DNA from: Lonicera japonica
Lineage: Eukaryota > Streptophyta > Magnoliopsida > Dipsacales > Caprifoliaceae
Length of the DNA stretch: 64,000 nt
Assembly: GCA_021464415.1 (NCBI GenBank)
Contig: CM038471.1
Span: forward strand, 30,105,234 to 30,169,233
Direction: 5' to 3'
The position numbers were made by a program, and so were the translations under genes. Positions 11,001 to 21,994 of the stretch are shown here, in pieces. The notes under the pieces are model-generated. The model was not told where the DNA came from, made no database searches, and worked only from the letters and a program-made list of their open reading frames with translations. Numbering within the stretch: the first letter of the stretch is position 1; each line of letters opens with the position of its first letter.

Positions 11001-14000
11001 CTACTTCAAGCCTTGGAACCGGTAACTAGGTACGAAAGGGAAGGTTTGGGATACCAACACACTGAAGAAGACGATCAGCAAAAAAGGGGCCGAGGGCATC
11101 AGTATCCGAGTTTCAGCTCTTTGAACGGGTTTTTTGTCAAAGAAGGAGAGGACTTCCCCTTTTGCGGTTTTCAGGAACCTTGGAGAAACAGCGACAGAGA
11201 GAACCTGCCGGGATGGGAAATCTTCTATGAAGAGGACCTATATGTCAAAAAAAGCATTGAACACAGTTTCTCCACCAAATTAACGATCGGGTTGAAAGAA
11301 GGAAACGAAGACAAGACAGACAAGGAGGGAGAAATGATCGGAGATCTTTTCGACATCATGGTTCTAGGGGATGACAAGCCAAGGGATGACCCCGTACACC
11401 TGATATACGCTGATCCAGACTACCAAAGGGAAAGGGAAAAGAGTGAAATTGTAAGGGTGAGAGGTGAGAGTGAAAGTAAGGCTAGGAAAGAGCCACTCCT
11501 AGATTTACTCTTTAAACTTGTACCTGTAAACACTATTATCAATGAAGAAAACTCTGTGTTGCGTTATCCTGTTATTTGTAATTCTGTAATAGCTTATAAG
11601 GAGTTAGAAAGACTGAACGAACACCCGGAATGGGAGGAACAACGTATACAGAGTGAGGAAGGAGACACTCTCGAAATTAACCTCAGAACAGAAAAGGAAA
11701 GAAAGGAGGTCCGCATTGGGACAAGTCTGAGTGAAACAGAAAAAGAGGAATTCACACAAACTCTGAAAGAGTACGTGGATGTCTTCGCCTGGTCTTATGC
11801 GGATATGCCAGGATTGAACAGTCAGATAGTCATGCACGAGATACATACCAAGCCGGAGTTCAGACCTGTCAAGCAAAAGTTAAGAAAACTTACGCCAGAA
11901 TGGTCCCTAAAGGTAAAGGAAGAAGTGATGAAACAACTAAGTGTAGGGTTTTTACGGGTGATCGATTACCCTTCATGGTTAGCCAACATTGTGCCCGTTC
12001 CAAAGGCAAATGGGAAGGTCCGCATGTGTGTGGATTACCGGGATCTTAACAAAGCTTGTCCGAAAGACGATTTCCCATTGCCCAACATAGATTTGATAAT
12101 AGATAACACTGCCAACCATGCCCTAAAGTCATTTGTGGATGGTTTTGCCGGGTATAACCAGATTAAAATGCACCCGGATCACCAGAAAAAAATGGCTTTC
12201 ATCACACCATGGGGAACTTACTGCTACACAGTTATGCCATTTGGGCTGAAGAACGCCGGGGCAACCTATCAGAGAGCAGCCACTGTTATTTTCCACGACA
12301 TGATCCACAAAGAAGTAAAGGTGTATGTAGACGACATGATAATCAAATCAAAGGAGAGGGAAGGTCACATACCAGCCCTGCGAACTTTCTTCGACCGGCT
12401 CCGCCAGTATTAGATGAGACTCAATCCGCAGAAATGTGTGTTCGGGGTGACCAAAGGAAAACTCCTAGGTTATGTTGTCAGTAAGAAAGGGATCGAGGTA
12501 GACCCCGCCAAGGTTCAAGCTATCCAAGAAATGCCTAAACCTCGTACTGAGAAAGAAGTCCGGGGATTTTTGGGTAATCTGCAGTACATCAGTAGGTTCA
12601 TCTCTCAGCTCATTCAAACTTGCGAACCCATATTCAAACTCCTGAGGAAATCTTCACCGGGAGAATGGAACGATCAGTGCCAGGAAGCTTTTGATAGGAT
12701 CAAAGAATATCTCTCCAACCCCCCAGTATTAGCCCCACCACAAACCGGACTACCTTTAATTTTATACCTAACCGTCACTGATTCAGCCGCAGGAGCAATG
12801 CTAGCCCAGCACCTGACTGATACCCGGAAAGAGCAGGCCATCTATTTCCTCAGCAAGAAACTGTCCCCGTTTGAAATGAACTACACACCATTGGAGAAAT
12901 CATGCACCGCTCTCATCTGGGTAACACAGAAACTACGGCACTACATGCTAATTTTCTCAGTCATCCTGGCATCACGGATTGATCCGTTGAAATACATCTT
13001 CGAGAAACCGGCTCTCTCGAACCGAATGGAAAAATGGTTGTTTCTACTCTCCGAATTCGACATCACCTACATGACCCAAAAGGCAGTCAAAGGCAAGATC
13101 ATAGCTGATTACCTGGCCCACAATCCGATATTAGGAGACATGCTAGAAGAAGCCGAGTTCCCGGACGAAACCATCATGAACGTCGAGAGCGATGAAGACT
13201 GGAAGTTGTACTTTGACGGAGCCGCCAATCGAAACGGAAACGGGATAGGCATCCTGTTAGTTTTTCCGGACCAAACTCACTCTCCGGTATCATATCGTCT
13301 GGACTTTTTCTGCACCAACAACATGGCCGAGTACGAAGCATGCATACTCGGGTTAGAGATCGCTCTTCAAAAGGGTAAAAAGAGAATACAGGTATATGGA
13401 GATTCAGCACTAGTGGTCCACCAAGTTCTGAAGGAATGGAAGATCAGAGATGAGAAATTAGTCCCTTACCTCACCCGACTAGAGGATGTCGCAGGAAAGT
13501 TCGAGCGTGTGGAGTTTTACTATCTCCCTCGGTCTCAGAACAGTTTTGCCGACGCACTGGCAACCCTGGTATCTATGATCGATATCCCGGAGGGGATGGA
13601 AGAAATAACCCTTACGGTACAAAAGAAGTCAGAACCAGCACACTGCACAGCCTTGGTAATAGAGAATGAAGGGAAAGGGGATCCAACCACTTGGTTTTAC
13701 GATATCTGGAACCTGCTGAAGAAACATCAGTATCCTGAGAAAACAGACAAGAAAACACGTATCACGCTCAGAAGATTAGCATCAGGGTTCATACTTTGTG
13801 CCGGAAGATTGTATAAAAGAAACTACGACGGAACTCATCTTCAATGCCTCACCGAAGAAGAATCAGTCAAAGTAATGGATCAGATACATGGGGGCGATTG
13901 CGGACCTCATATGAGCGGACATACACTTGCCCGCAAGATCATCAGACAAGGTTATTTTTGGTCTACTCTGCAAATCGACTGCGCTAATCACGTACGCCGT

Positions 14001-14936
14001 TGTCACAAGTGCCAAATTTATGCTAAATCCCACAAGCTTCCTCCAAAAGAGTTGTACACCATGACTGCTCCCTGGCCTTTCGCAACCTGAAGAATCGACA
14101 TCATTGGGAAGATCTCGCCCAAAGCCAGCAACGGCCATGAATTCATACTAGTGGCCATCGACTACTTCACCAAATGGGTAGAAGCCGAGTCTTACCAGAC
14201 CCTCGATGCCAAAAAAGTAGCCCGATTCATCAAAAGGAATATTGTTTGCCGATATGGGGTCCCACACGAGATCATCTCAGATAACGGCACCCACTTCGAA
14301 GGAGAAGCTAATACCATCATGGAAGAATACGGTATTACCAGACACAGGTCTTCGCCATACAGGCCACAAACCAATGGGGCAGTTGAAGCCGCCAACAAAA
14401 ATCTGAAGAATATCCTAAGCAAAATGACCGACACCTGTCGAGACTGGCCAGAGAAGTTACCTTATGCATTGTGGGGATATCGCACCACCGAGAGGGTCTC
14501 CACAGGGGCAACCCCGTTCTCTCTTACATACAGGATGGAAGCAGTCCTCCCTGTTGAATTAGAAGTCCCCTCCCTCAGGGTAATACTAGAAAATCAAGTC
14601 AATGAACTGGAATGGGTCCAGGCACGTTATAACGAGCTAGCCCTACTAGATGAAAAGAGATTGAAAGCCGCATACCACCATCAGGGGTATCAGAAGAGAA
14701 TCGCTCGAGCATTTAACCAGAAAGTGAGGACTCGGGGTATCAACGAGAACGATATTGTATTGAAAGAAATTCGAGAACCGGCCAGAGATCCGAGGGGTAA
14801 GTTCGGGCAGAAGTGGACAGGGCCATACATCGTCAAAGAAATCGATACAGGAGGTGCCGCTATACTCACTGATTTGGATGGGCAGTTACTACATTCACCA
14901 GTCAACATGGATCGACTGAAGAAGTATTATCAATAG
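8043..14936 (+). pseudogene. gag-pol: Element A Gag-Pol polyprotein, one frame with four stops
   Basis: A single frame of about 2300 codons, without a frameshift between Gag and Pol. Order: Gag with coiled-coil N-terminus and the retrotransposon Gag core (FHMTLTGAALRWFFGL, TWGDIVKEF; about 8860-9090); a CHHC-type knuckle near 9540; a G-patch-like motif near 9845; aspartic protease LIDNGSTINV near 10453; RT with VDYRDLNKACPKDDFPLP and YVDD at 12324-12335; a first RNase H (about 12720-13120); a second RNase H (LYFDGAANRNGNGIG near 13207, NMAEYEACILGLEIAL near 13320); integrase HHCC (13875-14030) and DDE core (AIDYFTKW, SDNGTHF, GAVEAANK; 14155-14400). In-frame stops: TAG 8178, TAA 10725, TAG 12411, TGA 14088. 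The first two are C-to-T changes relative to element B; all four fit C-to-T or G-to-A change. It once supplied particle, reverse transcription and integration functions. Confidence 0.95.
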
Positions 14937-15062
14937 GTGTGGCATGTAATAAGAACTACGTAAACCTGAGCCCCAACTCAAAACTTTTTGTTCTTTGTAA
15001 AAATCAAAAAGGGGAACGTAGGCAACCTGAGAAGTGACTTCAGGCCCGGTTTAAACTTTGTA

Positions 15063-15074
15063 AATAAATTTATT
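15063..15074. terminator. Possible two-way poly(A) signal between convergent genes
   Basis: AATAAATTTATT is a palindrome giving AATAAA on the plus strand (15063-15068), 127 bp after the pol stop, and AATAAA on the minus strand (15069-15074), 86 bp after the stop of antisense gene 1. Plant poly(A) signals are loose, so this is a candidate only. Confidence 0.45.
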
Positions 15075-15159
15075 TCCCGCAAGCAGTCCCTCATATATTA
15101 TTAAAAGGTGGTTCAGAACACCGAAGGTTACAAAGGAGACATAACAAATACGAAAGAAG

Positions 15160-16416
15160 CTAATCCCTAGGGGTTGGCCACACTGGGTCCTCAATAGCCA
15201 AATCGATCCGAGCTTCGTCCAAGATCTGATATGCAAAGACAATGTTATCATCAGTAGCTTCCGTATCCATGAACCGGAACCACTCCATTTGAAAAGGGTC
15301 ATCGATCAGTTCTCCTTCCAGAGATTGCCAGCAAGAGCGGATGATATCAGCCCGGAGGGGCCGGGTAATACCAAAATGGGCATAGTTGAACTGACGAGTC
15401 AGTCGAGCACGCCACATCCTCTCTACCGATAAAGAAACATGTGGGGTCACAAATTTAGACTTAGAAGAGAAGTTGTTCAGACCAAGGGGAACCTCCTGAG
15501 GAATGTTAAACTGCCGAAAAAGACGCCCAGGGAGATAAAAGGAAGTGAACCAGAGCTCGCGGAGCCGAACGTAGTTCTGACCCCCAGTGCTAAGTACCAT
15601 CGCCCTCAGCTTCCACCAAGGAATGTTCCACCGGATAGCCCGAAAGTTCTCCGAAAACCATACCGTCCAATCAGAGGAAGACATGGTCAAAGCACCAAAG
15701 AGAGGCCGATGGAAGAAATGAGTCGGATTGTCGAGCCGAGCTCCGTTGAAATCCACTGATCGAAAGCGCTCTAGCAGCCACATGTATAGCAGACGCGGAC
15801 TCCCTCGGAAAAAGGGCGAGGCCCCCCGTTGAACATCATCAAGACCATTCAGGGTCTCTGCAAGAATGATCGGCACTATAGACTCCCCATTTCTAGCCTG
15901 GTAAATCAGACTCAGGATAGTCGGATCAACACGGGAAGAACCCGTCACCAGCAGCATGTCATAAACCAGGCAAATCAGGGCCGCTGCAGTACGCCCCACG
16001 CCGTAAGGGGCCCTATCTTCATAACGATGAAAGAACCTCACCATTTTATGGAGGTCAAGAAAACCATCGGCAATGAAACCATCACAGGCCACCGGGGGAA
16101 TGGCTAACAGAGCAATTAGCATGTCACGGGGACCGATTTCTTCTATGGGAACTGCCATCAGGAGACGAACGTCAGAACGTAACAGCCAGGAGAACTCCTC
16201 ATAGGTCGGGCAGAGCTCATCTAGTCCAAAACGGAAGAGATGGTCCGCAGGACTCCAGAAATACAAGGCACCTAACAGAAAGGAAAAATCAACGGGACGA
16301 TGGCACCAACCCGCTAAAGGACTGAAGGCACCAAAGTTCAGACCATTTTCAGAAGATATCAAAGCATCTCTAGCATTGACATAAGAAAAATCAGATTTTG
16401 TGCGATAAGAAGACAT
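15160..16416 (-). CDS. Antisense gene 1: intact 418-aa PMD/DUF7745-like protein
   Basis: Uninterrupted 418-codon frame opposite to Gag-Pol, inside element A. Residues about 40-85 (FLLGALYFWSPADHLFRF, then ELCPTYEEFSWLLR) resemble the start of the plant mobile domain or DUF7745-type proteins, where an aromatic segment precedes a PTxEEF/Y helix. The remainder is mostly helical, with W-rich stretches (WNIPWWKLRAM) and no catalytic motif I know. A TATA box 38 bp upstream of the ATG and a TGTCGCGCGACA palindrome 35 bp further upstream form its own promoter. It is the only long intact frame in the element, while Gag-Pol and gene 2 are broken. Extra antisense ORFs are known in Tat elements, but their function is not established. 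Family assignment is from motif memory. Confidence 0.8.
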   Translation of the reverse strand: MSSYRTKSDFSYVNARDALISSENGLNFGAFSPLAGWCHRPVDFSFLLGALYFWSPADHLFRFGLDELCPTYEEFSWLLRSDVRLLMAVPIEEIGPRDMLIALLAIPPVACDGFIADGFLDLHKMVRFFHRYEDRAPYGVGRTAAALICLVYDMLLVTGSSRVDPTILSLIYQARNGESIVPIILAETLNGLDDVQRGASPFFRGSPRLLYMWLLERFRSVDFNGARLDNPTHFFHRPLFGALTMSSSDWTVWFSENFRAIRWNIPWWKLRAMVLSTGGQNYVRLRELWFTSFYLPGRLFRQFNIPQEVPLGLNNFSSKSKFVTPHVSLSVERMWRARLTRQFNYAHFGITRPLRADIIRSCWQSLEGELIDDPFQMEWFRFMDTEATDDNIVFAYQILDEARIDLAIEDPVWPTPRD

Positions 16417-16454
16417 TTTTGGAAAGTGTGGGGATGAAGGAAGGAAGATGGGTG

Positions 16455-16509
16455 TATTTATAGCAAAAAAAAAAAAAAAGAGGGACCTGTACCTGTTTGT
16501 CGCGCGACA
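16455..16509 (-). promoter_or_regulatory. Promoter of antisense gene 1: palindrome plus TATA
   Basis: On the minus strand, TGTCGCGCGACA (16498-16509, perfect) is followed by a poly-T tract and TATAAATA (16455-16462), then the ATG at 16416. A partial second motif (TGGCGCGACA) lies at about 16532-16541. The layout copies that of the LTR promoter (palindrome, then TATAAATA). Confidence 0.72.
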
Positions 16510-16867
16510 AACTCATGTCCAGGAGGGATTCTGGCGCGACAAACCCCTATGGGGTCACCCTAATTTGGTTTTTTCTTACACATAACAGTCATTTTTGCCA
16601 AAAGAATCATTTTTTAGATGCTTTATTGTTCTCACTTTGCTCTTTGTCTACAGGAAAAATATCACTACACTACAAGGTATGGCTTTTAAATCACTGACTC
16701 TTATATATATATATATCTTTCACACACAGAGAATAAAAGTATAATCAAACGCAAATAAAGATATTTTATAAATCCTATAAAAAAACAGTTTTTAAATATC
16801 TGTCTAAACATGTCTAAAAATAAATACATATCTGTCCAAAACTAACACTAAATGCAGAAAGGGAAAA
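16510..16867. other. Spacer between the two antisense genes
   Basis: AT-rich, with a TA run near 16702-16716. It holds the upstream flank of gene 1 and the 3' end of gene 2. No further gene was seen. Confidence 0.5.
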
Positions 16868-19800
16868 CTAATCTACTCGGGCGCGTTTTGACACGCTCCC
16901 ACTATCGCCCGAGCCCTCCTCGGGAGTAAGATCAACAACTGGGACGCCAGGAACAGGAGGAACTGTTGCCTGAGAAGGACCCGTAGACTGAACCGGTGCC
17001 ATCGGACGGATCATCGAAGATCGGGATCGCCTAGAAGTCCGATTGCTACTCCGCCTAGACTCCGACCGAACATGAGAGGAGGTCAAGGGGTCGTCCGGCC
17101 GTAAGGAGACGTCGATAGCCCTCTGATAATCGCGCATGTAGGCCGGAGGGTCTCGACCGACGTACTGGAGCAGGTTCCAGCTGTAAAGATACTGGGCGTG
17201 CCAAGCCCGTAGGTCTGCCACCCGTACACTCACCCGCTGTAAAAAGACATAAGATAAAAGAATCAGCACAATCAAAATAGATAGATATAGATATAAGGGT
17301 ATCAAGAGAAGTTGAAGAAAGTACCTCGTCATCAGGGCGACCACCCAGATAGTCAAAAATATCCTCAGGAAGAGGGTACTCCGGGACGGGATATCGACGT
17401 AATCCAGCGCCAACGTAAGAGATGTCCCTGGGGAGTGGGGGTAGATCTACCCACGGAATAGATAACCCCGCCGGAACACCAGCAGAAGTGGACCCGCCCT
17501 CCTCACGGATCGGGAACAAGGGAGGCCGGGATGAAGAACCCCCCAAACCTGGAGATCGGGCAGGAGGACCCATGACAGTCGCCTGAAGGGGAGTCAACGT
17601 GGCGTAGGTACGGACCCCCGGAGGATCCACTATGGCCGTCGCCCTCAAAGGAGGTACCCCACTAGAAGGAGTAGCCACCGCAGCTGGAGGAGTCTGCCCG
17701 AACTGCTCATAGTCTGCCCCAAGGTCCGCAGGCTCCCAGGACATCTCAGACAATCCCGCTCTCCCCTCAGCAGCCTCAGCAGCAGCAAAAAGGACCCCCG
17801 GAGACACAGAAGGGCCAGTGGGAAACTCGAAACCCTCAGTGCGCTGCTCCCTCACAGGTGTCGCCTGAGGCGACGGCTCCGGAACCGCTGTCGCATCACC
17901 TCCCTCGCCCTCTGGCCGACCACCGCCCTCGGCCGCAGCAGGAACATCCCTCTCTCCCTCAGGATCCTCGTCCTCAGAATCCAGAATGTTGTCCCTCTGA
18001 TCGGGGACAGGTGGCAAGTGACCCGGAACCACCCTAGCTAAATGGGTCTGTCCCCGTATGTAGTTGGGATCACCTCCCAATGCCCGGTACCTCTCATAGA
18101 AGACCCGTCCTCGAGTCCCCTTTGGCTCCCTCATCAGATAACGAGCAGCAAAAACGAGGTAGTCTCCCTCCTCGACGAATGTCTGGAAGCCAAGTCCGTC
18201 GACCAAGGCCTGCACCATCACCGGATCGATCTCGCCCGCCCGTCTCATCAGAACAGGAGGGAATAATGGAACACGAGGCCACTGGGACGGCGTGTGCTGG
18301 CGAATGACCCTCTCGCCCAAGTAGAAGAGAAGGCCGTACTCATCCCGGATAAGCCGCCTAGTCCTCGAGGCGGTCAGGGCGCGGCCATACCCATAATGGG
18401 GACTCAGATCACCCCAAGGGGCCCACTCAACCTGAAAAGAAAACAAGTTTTTTATTCTCAATAATTTATATATTCTATCTAACTATCAAAGAGCAAAAGA
18501 ACTAAAATATTCACCTGCTCCTCCAACAGGTCGTGAACGGCAGCAGCTCCGGTCTCCCGAGTCTGGTATACATAGGGAGCCCGGTAGTTCCCCGTAATGA
18601 ATCGGCGGAGAAAAAGAAACTGGTCCTCGTTCTTAACGAGGAGATCCACCTGGGCACGACCCAGGCGGGTATAAGCAACAAACCAGCTCTGAAAAGGAAA
18701 GATAAAAGAAATCAGCAATGATCAAACAGGTAATATGTAAAGAACTGAAGCAAGGAAAAAAGGACTAAAGTATGTACCTCCCACAGCAGAGAAAAGCCCT
18801 TGAGGTTCAGGGCTAAATGGCGAGAGACCTGGTCCATGGCATCATAGAGGACTGCAAGAATGAAGCCTCCCCAGTCATAGTCAAACATGAGGCTGAAGTC
18901 CCGAAGATAGGGCAACCACCAAAGATGAGCCGTGTCCCCACCACGAGCCTCGAATAAATCATGGAGTGTCAACAGAAGAAGGACGCGGGCATACTGGCGC
19001 GCCTCCTGACGGGTCATAGGAACCCCTGAAGCAACTAGCCGAGTTCTCTCTGTGGCTAGCCGCGTAACTAGGACACCCCGAGGAATCGTATCACCGGAAC
19101 TCCGTCGCTCCGGGAACCATCCAAGCGCACTAACAATACCCTCTGCCGTCAGACGCAAAGGGACATCGATCTGAATGGGGACCCCCCCGAAGGAATCCCG
19201 GTCAGAGCAAAAAGATCGAGGGGTATCATCGTCATCTCACCCCAGCTCCAATGGAAGGTATGAGTAGTATCCCACCAATGGCAAGCCAGTACTGACACCA
19301 AAACTGCCGCCCTAGAAACCCGCTCTGGGAGGGCGTCGAAGAGGGAGCCAAAAGGAGTCGCAAGAATCAACTCCTGGACAGGGGACGGTGCCCGTCGCCA
19401 CTCCGAAGATATAGTGTTGGGAGAACCCCAACCCCGGCCAACCCACTGCAGACAAAAGAAAGAGATATTGGGTTATAAGGGTAAATTATGTAATTTTCCA
19501 AACCTGAGGGTACTTTGGTGTAATTATGAGAGATATTGGGTTATAAGGGTAAATTATGTAATTTTCTAAAACCTGAGGGTACTTTGGTGTAATTATGAGA
19601 GTTATAGGGCTATAGGGGTAAATTATGTAATTTTCCAAACCTGAGGGTACTTTGGTGTAATTATGAGAGATATTGGGTTATAAGGGTAAATTATGTAATT
19701 TTCCAAAACCTGAGGGTACTTTGGTGTAATTATGAGAGTTATAGGGCTATAAGGGTAAATTATGTAATTTTCCAAAACCTGAGGGTACTTTGGTGTAACT

Positions 19801-20982
19801 ATGAGAGTTATAGGGCTATAAGGGTAAATTATGTAATTTTCCAAAACCTGAGGGTACTTTGGTGTAACTATGAGAGTTATAGGGCTATAGGGGTAAATTA
19901 TGTAATTTTCCAAAACCTGAGGGTACTTTGGTGTAATTATGAGAGTTATAGGGCTATAGGGGTAAATTATGTAATTTTCCAAAACCTGAGGGTACTTTGG
20001 TGTGATTATGAGAGTTATAGGGCTATAGGGGTAAATTATGTAATTTTCCAAACCTGAGAGTACTTTGGTGTAATTATGATGGTTATAGGGCTATAGGGGT
20101 AAATTATGTAATTTTCCAAAACCTGAGGATATTTTGGTGTAATTATGAGAGTTATAGGGCTATAGGGGTAAATTATGTAATTTTCCAAAACCTGAGGGTA
20201 CTTTGGTGTGATTATGAGAGTTATAGGGCTATAGGGGTAAATTATGTAATTTTCCAAACCTGAGGGTACTTTGGTGTAATTATGATGGTTATAGGGCTAT
20301 AGGGGTAAATTATGTAATTTTCCAAAACCTGAGGGTACTTTGGTGTAATTATGATAGTTATAGGGCTATAGGGGTAAATTATGTAATTTTCCAAACCTGA
20401 GGGTACTTTGGTGTAATTATGAGAGTTATAGGGCTATAGGGGTAAATTATGTAATTTTCCAAAATCTAAGGGTACTTTGGTGTAATTATGAGAGTTATAG
20501 GGCTATAGGGGTAAATTATGTAATTTTCCAAAACCTTAGGGTACTTTGGTGTAATTATGAGAGTTATAGGGCTATAGGGGTAGATTATGTTTTTTTCCTA
20601 AATCCTAAGAGGTATCACAGGTAAAAGTATGTGTTCGCTAAAAATCGGGCGTTATTCAAGGCAGACATGCATACTAACATTATTGAAAATGAAATACAGG
20701 AAACGACAAGAAACAGAGCAGATAAAGGAGACATACCAGGGATCGACGGCGAATCTCGTGAGAGACAGGCTCCATCAAGAGCCACGGGACATCTGGGACT
20801 GGAGCAGCTCGGATGGCATCTCAATAGACCACCGCTCGACCGCGGTCTATCCCATCCTCATCATACCAATCCAAATCCGCCCAGTCGTCATGATGAGGGC
20901 TGCAGCGGAGAACGCCCTGAGCGTCAGTGAAAGTAACCTCCTCCTAGTCGCCCTCCAGTCTGTCGGGATGAGCAGGGTCCAT
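16868..20982 (-). pseudogene. Antisense gene 2: five-exon plant mobile domain (PMD) protein, damaged
   Basis: Minus-strand exons by GT-AG reading: E1 20982-20737, E2 19445-18778, E3 18688-18515, E4 18431-17325, E5 17236-16868, all introns in phase 0. About 854 codons. E2 carries the PMD signature (HWWDTTHTFHWSWGEMTM, IPLDLFALTGIPSGG; then LLTLHDLFEARGG and LWWLPYLRDF), and E3-E4 continue it. The second half of E4 is acidic, proline- and alanine-rich and looks disordered. E5 ends in a basic, serine-rich tail (SRRSRSS, KRARVD) that may be a nuclear signal. Damage: TAG at codon 13 and TGA in the second half of E1, and a one-base loss in a G-run in E2 near 19190; E3-E5 are open. PMD proteins of plant genomes include MAIN/MAIL1, linked to silencing and genome stability. 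Intron 1 holds the 69-bp minisatellite. Gene capture or long residence in the family is likely. Confidence 0.85.
19460..20598. repeat. Minisatellite 1: about 16 copies of a 68-69 bp unit in intron 1 of the PMD gene
   Basis: The unit contains GGGGTAAATTATGTAATTTT, then CCAAAACCTGAGGGTACTTT, then GGTGTAATTATGAGAGTTAT. Sixteen units were counted by their ACTTTGGTG-type core. Copies vary mainly in AAACC against AAAACC, GGGTTATAAGGG against GGGCTATAGGGG, and TGTGATT against TGTAATT. Because 69 is divisible by three, it creates an artefactual minus-strand frame with a 23-residue repeat. Confidence 0.95.
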
Positions 20983-21120
20983 CAAGTATAGGTAGGATAT
21001 ATGAAGAAGGCCGGAAAAGTCGAAAACGCGACAGAGCTTCCGCGCTAGGAACAAGAGAGAAGGAGAATTAGAGAGAGAAAGAGAAAGGAGAGAATGAGGT
21101 GGAATGAGCTCAGCAGGAGG

Positions 21121-21151
21121 CTTATATAGTGGGTCAGTTTGTCGTGCGACA
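21121..21151 (-). promoter_or_regulatory. Promoter of antisense PMD gene: palindrome plus TATA
   Basis: On the minus strand TGTCGTGCGACA (21140-21151, one change from the perfect palindrome) is followed after 11 bp by TATATAAG (21121-21128), then a CT-rich leader of about 138 bp to the ATG at 20982. Same arrangement as in the LTR and at antisense gene 1. Confidence 0.72.
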
Positions 21152-21994
21152 ATCTCCTATCCCCCCTGATTTTTTTTCTCATTTTTACCTCCTGCAGGAG
21201 GACTTCCGAGGGGCAGTTTTCGAAAAGATTGCTAAAACCGCACACCCATGATAAAGATTTCAACGAGCAAACTTCCAAATCATCTCCCCGAAAAATACGA
21301 GAGCGGAATGCCACGATTAAAAGTAGTCTCTGATCTCACAGAAGGACCGAGACCATCAAATAAGAAAAGGCAGAATAGCAAGATAAGACGGGGATAGAAA
21401 AAATTGAAAGAGTAGAAAAGAGGAGAAACCCGCATGAGCGCCCAAAGCAAGCGAGAGAAACAGAAATGTAGAGTGACAGGGAGAGCCACACCAAAAGTGA
21501 TAGCTAGGCCAAAAACGGCTCAGGGCTTCGTTTTAGGGTGAGTAAGGCTCCTGATCACGACAAAGGGATGAAAAGACTCCTGGTCAAAAAACAGAGAGGG
21601 CCAGGAAAAGTCTTTCCCAAAAGAGGGAGAAATAAGGGCATCGAAAAACAGAAAACGATGTTGGGCCCACCAAAAAGAGAAACTGAGAAAAGAACAGAGA
21701 TCAGAGATTGGACTTTTAGACAAATTTTCTTTTCAGCACGATACAGAAGAGATGGTTTGGAAAATCCTCGAATCATCACGCTGCGGAAAGCAAAAGAAAA
21801 TCGAAAACTGCCTTCTGAGAAAGGTACCCTCACTCGAGGAAAACATGAGAACAAAATTCAAGAAAGATATAGGAAAGCGGACATTCGGATAAGATTAGAC
21901 CTCGAGGAGCTCTTTTCACCCTCACAAAAACTTCTCTCTCTCACTCTAGCAGTCTAAAGAGAGACAAATTAAATTTTAACAAAAATCACAAACA
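21152..21994. other. Upstream region of the PMD gene, nothing recognised
   Basis: Purine-rich on the plus strand. A 139-codon open frame at 21538-21957 is lysine/arginine-rich with no family resemblance and follows from the base skew. No repeat or RNA gene was seen. Confidence 0.4.

Noticed and set aside
8178..14090. Stop codons as programmed read-through
   Set aside because: Four stops of three kinds; element B has sense codons at the two that can be compared. Mutation is simpler.
19623..20257. Minus-strand frame with a 23-residue repeat (ENYIIYPYSPITL)
   Set aside because: A 69-bp minisatellite with no stop in one frame; it lies in an intron and has no start or family.
21538..21957. 139-codon plus-strand frame, basic
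   Set aside because: Composition follows the purine-rich strand; no domain, no conserved start, overlapped by equally long minus-strand frames.
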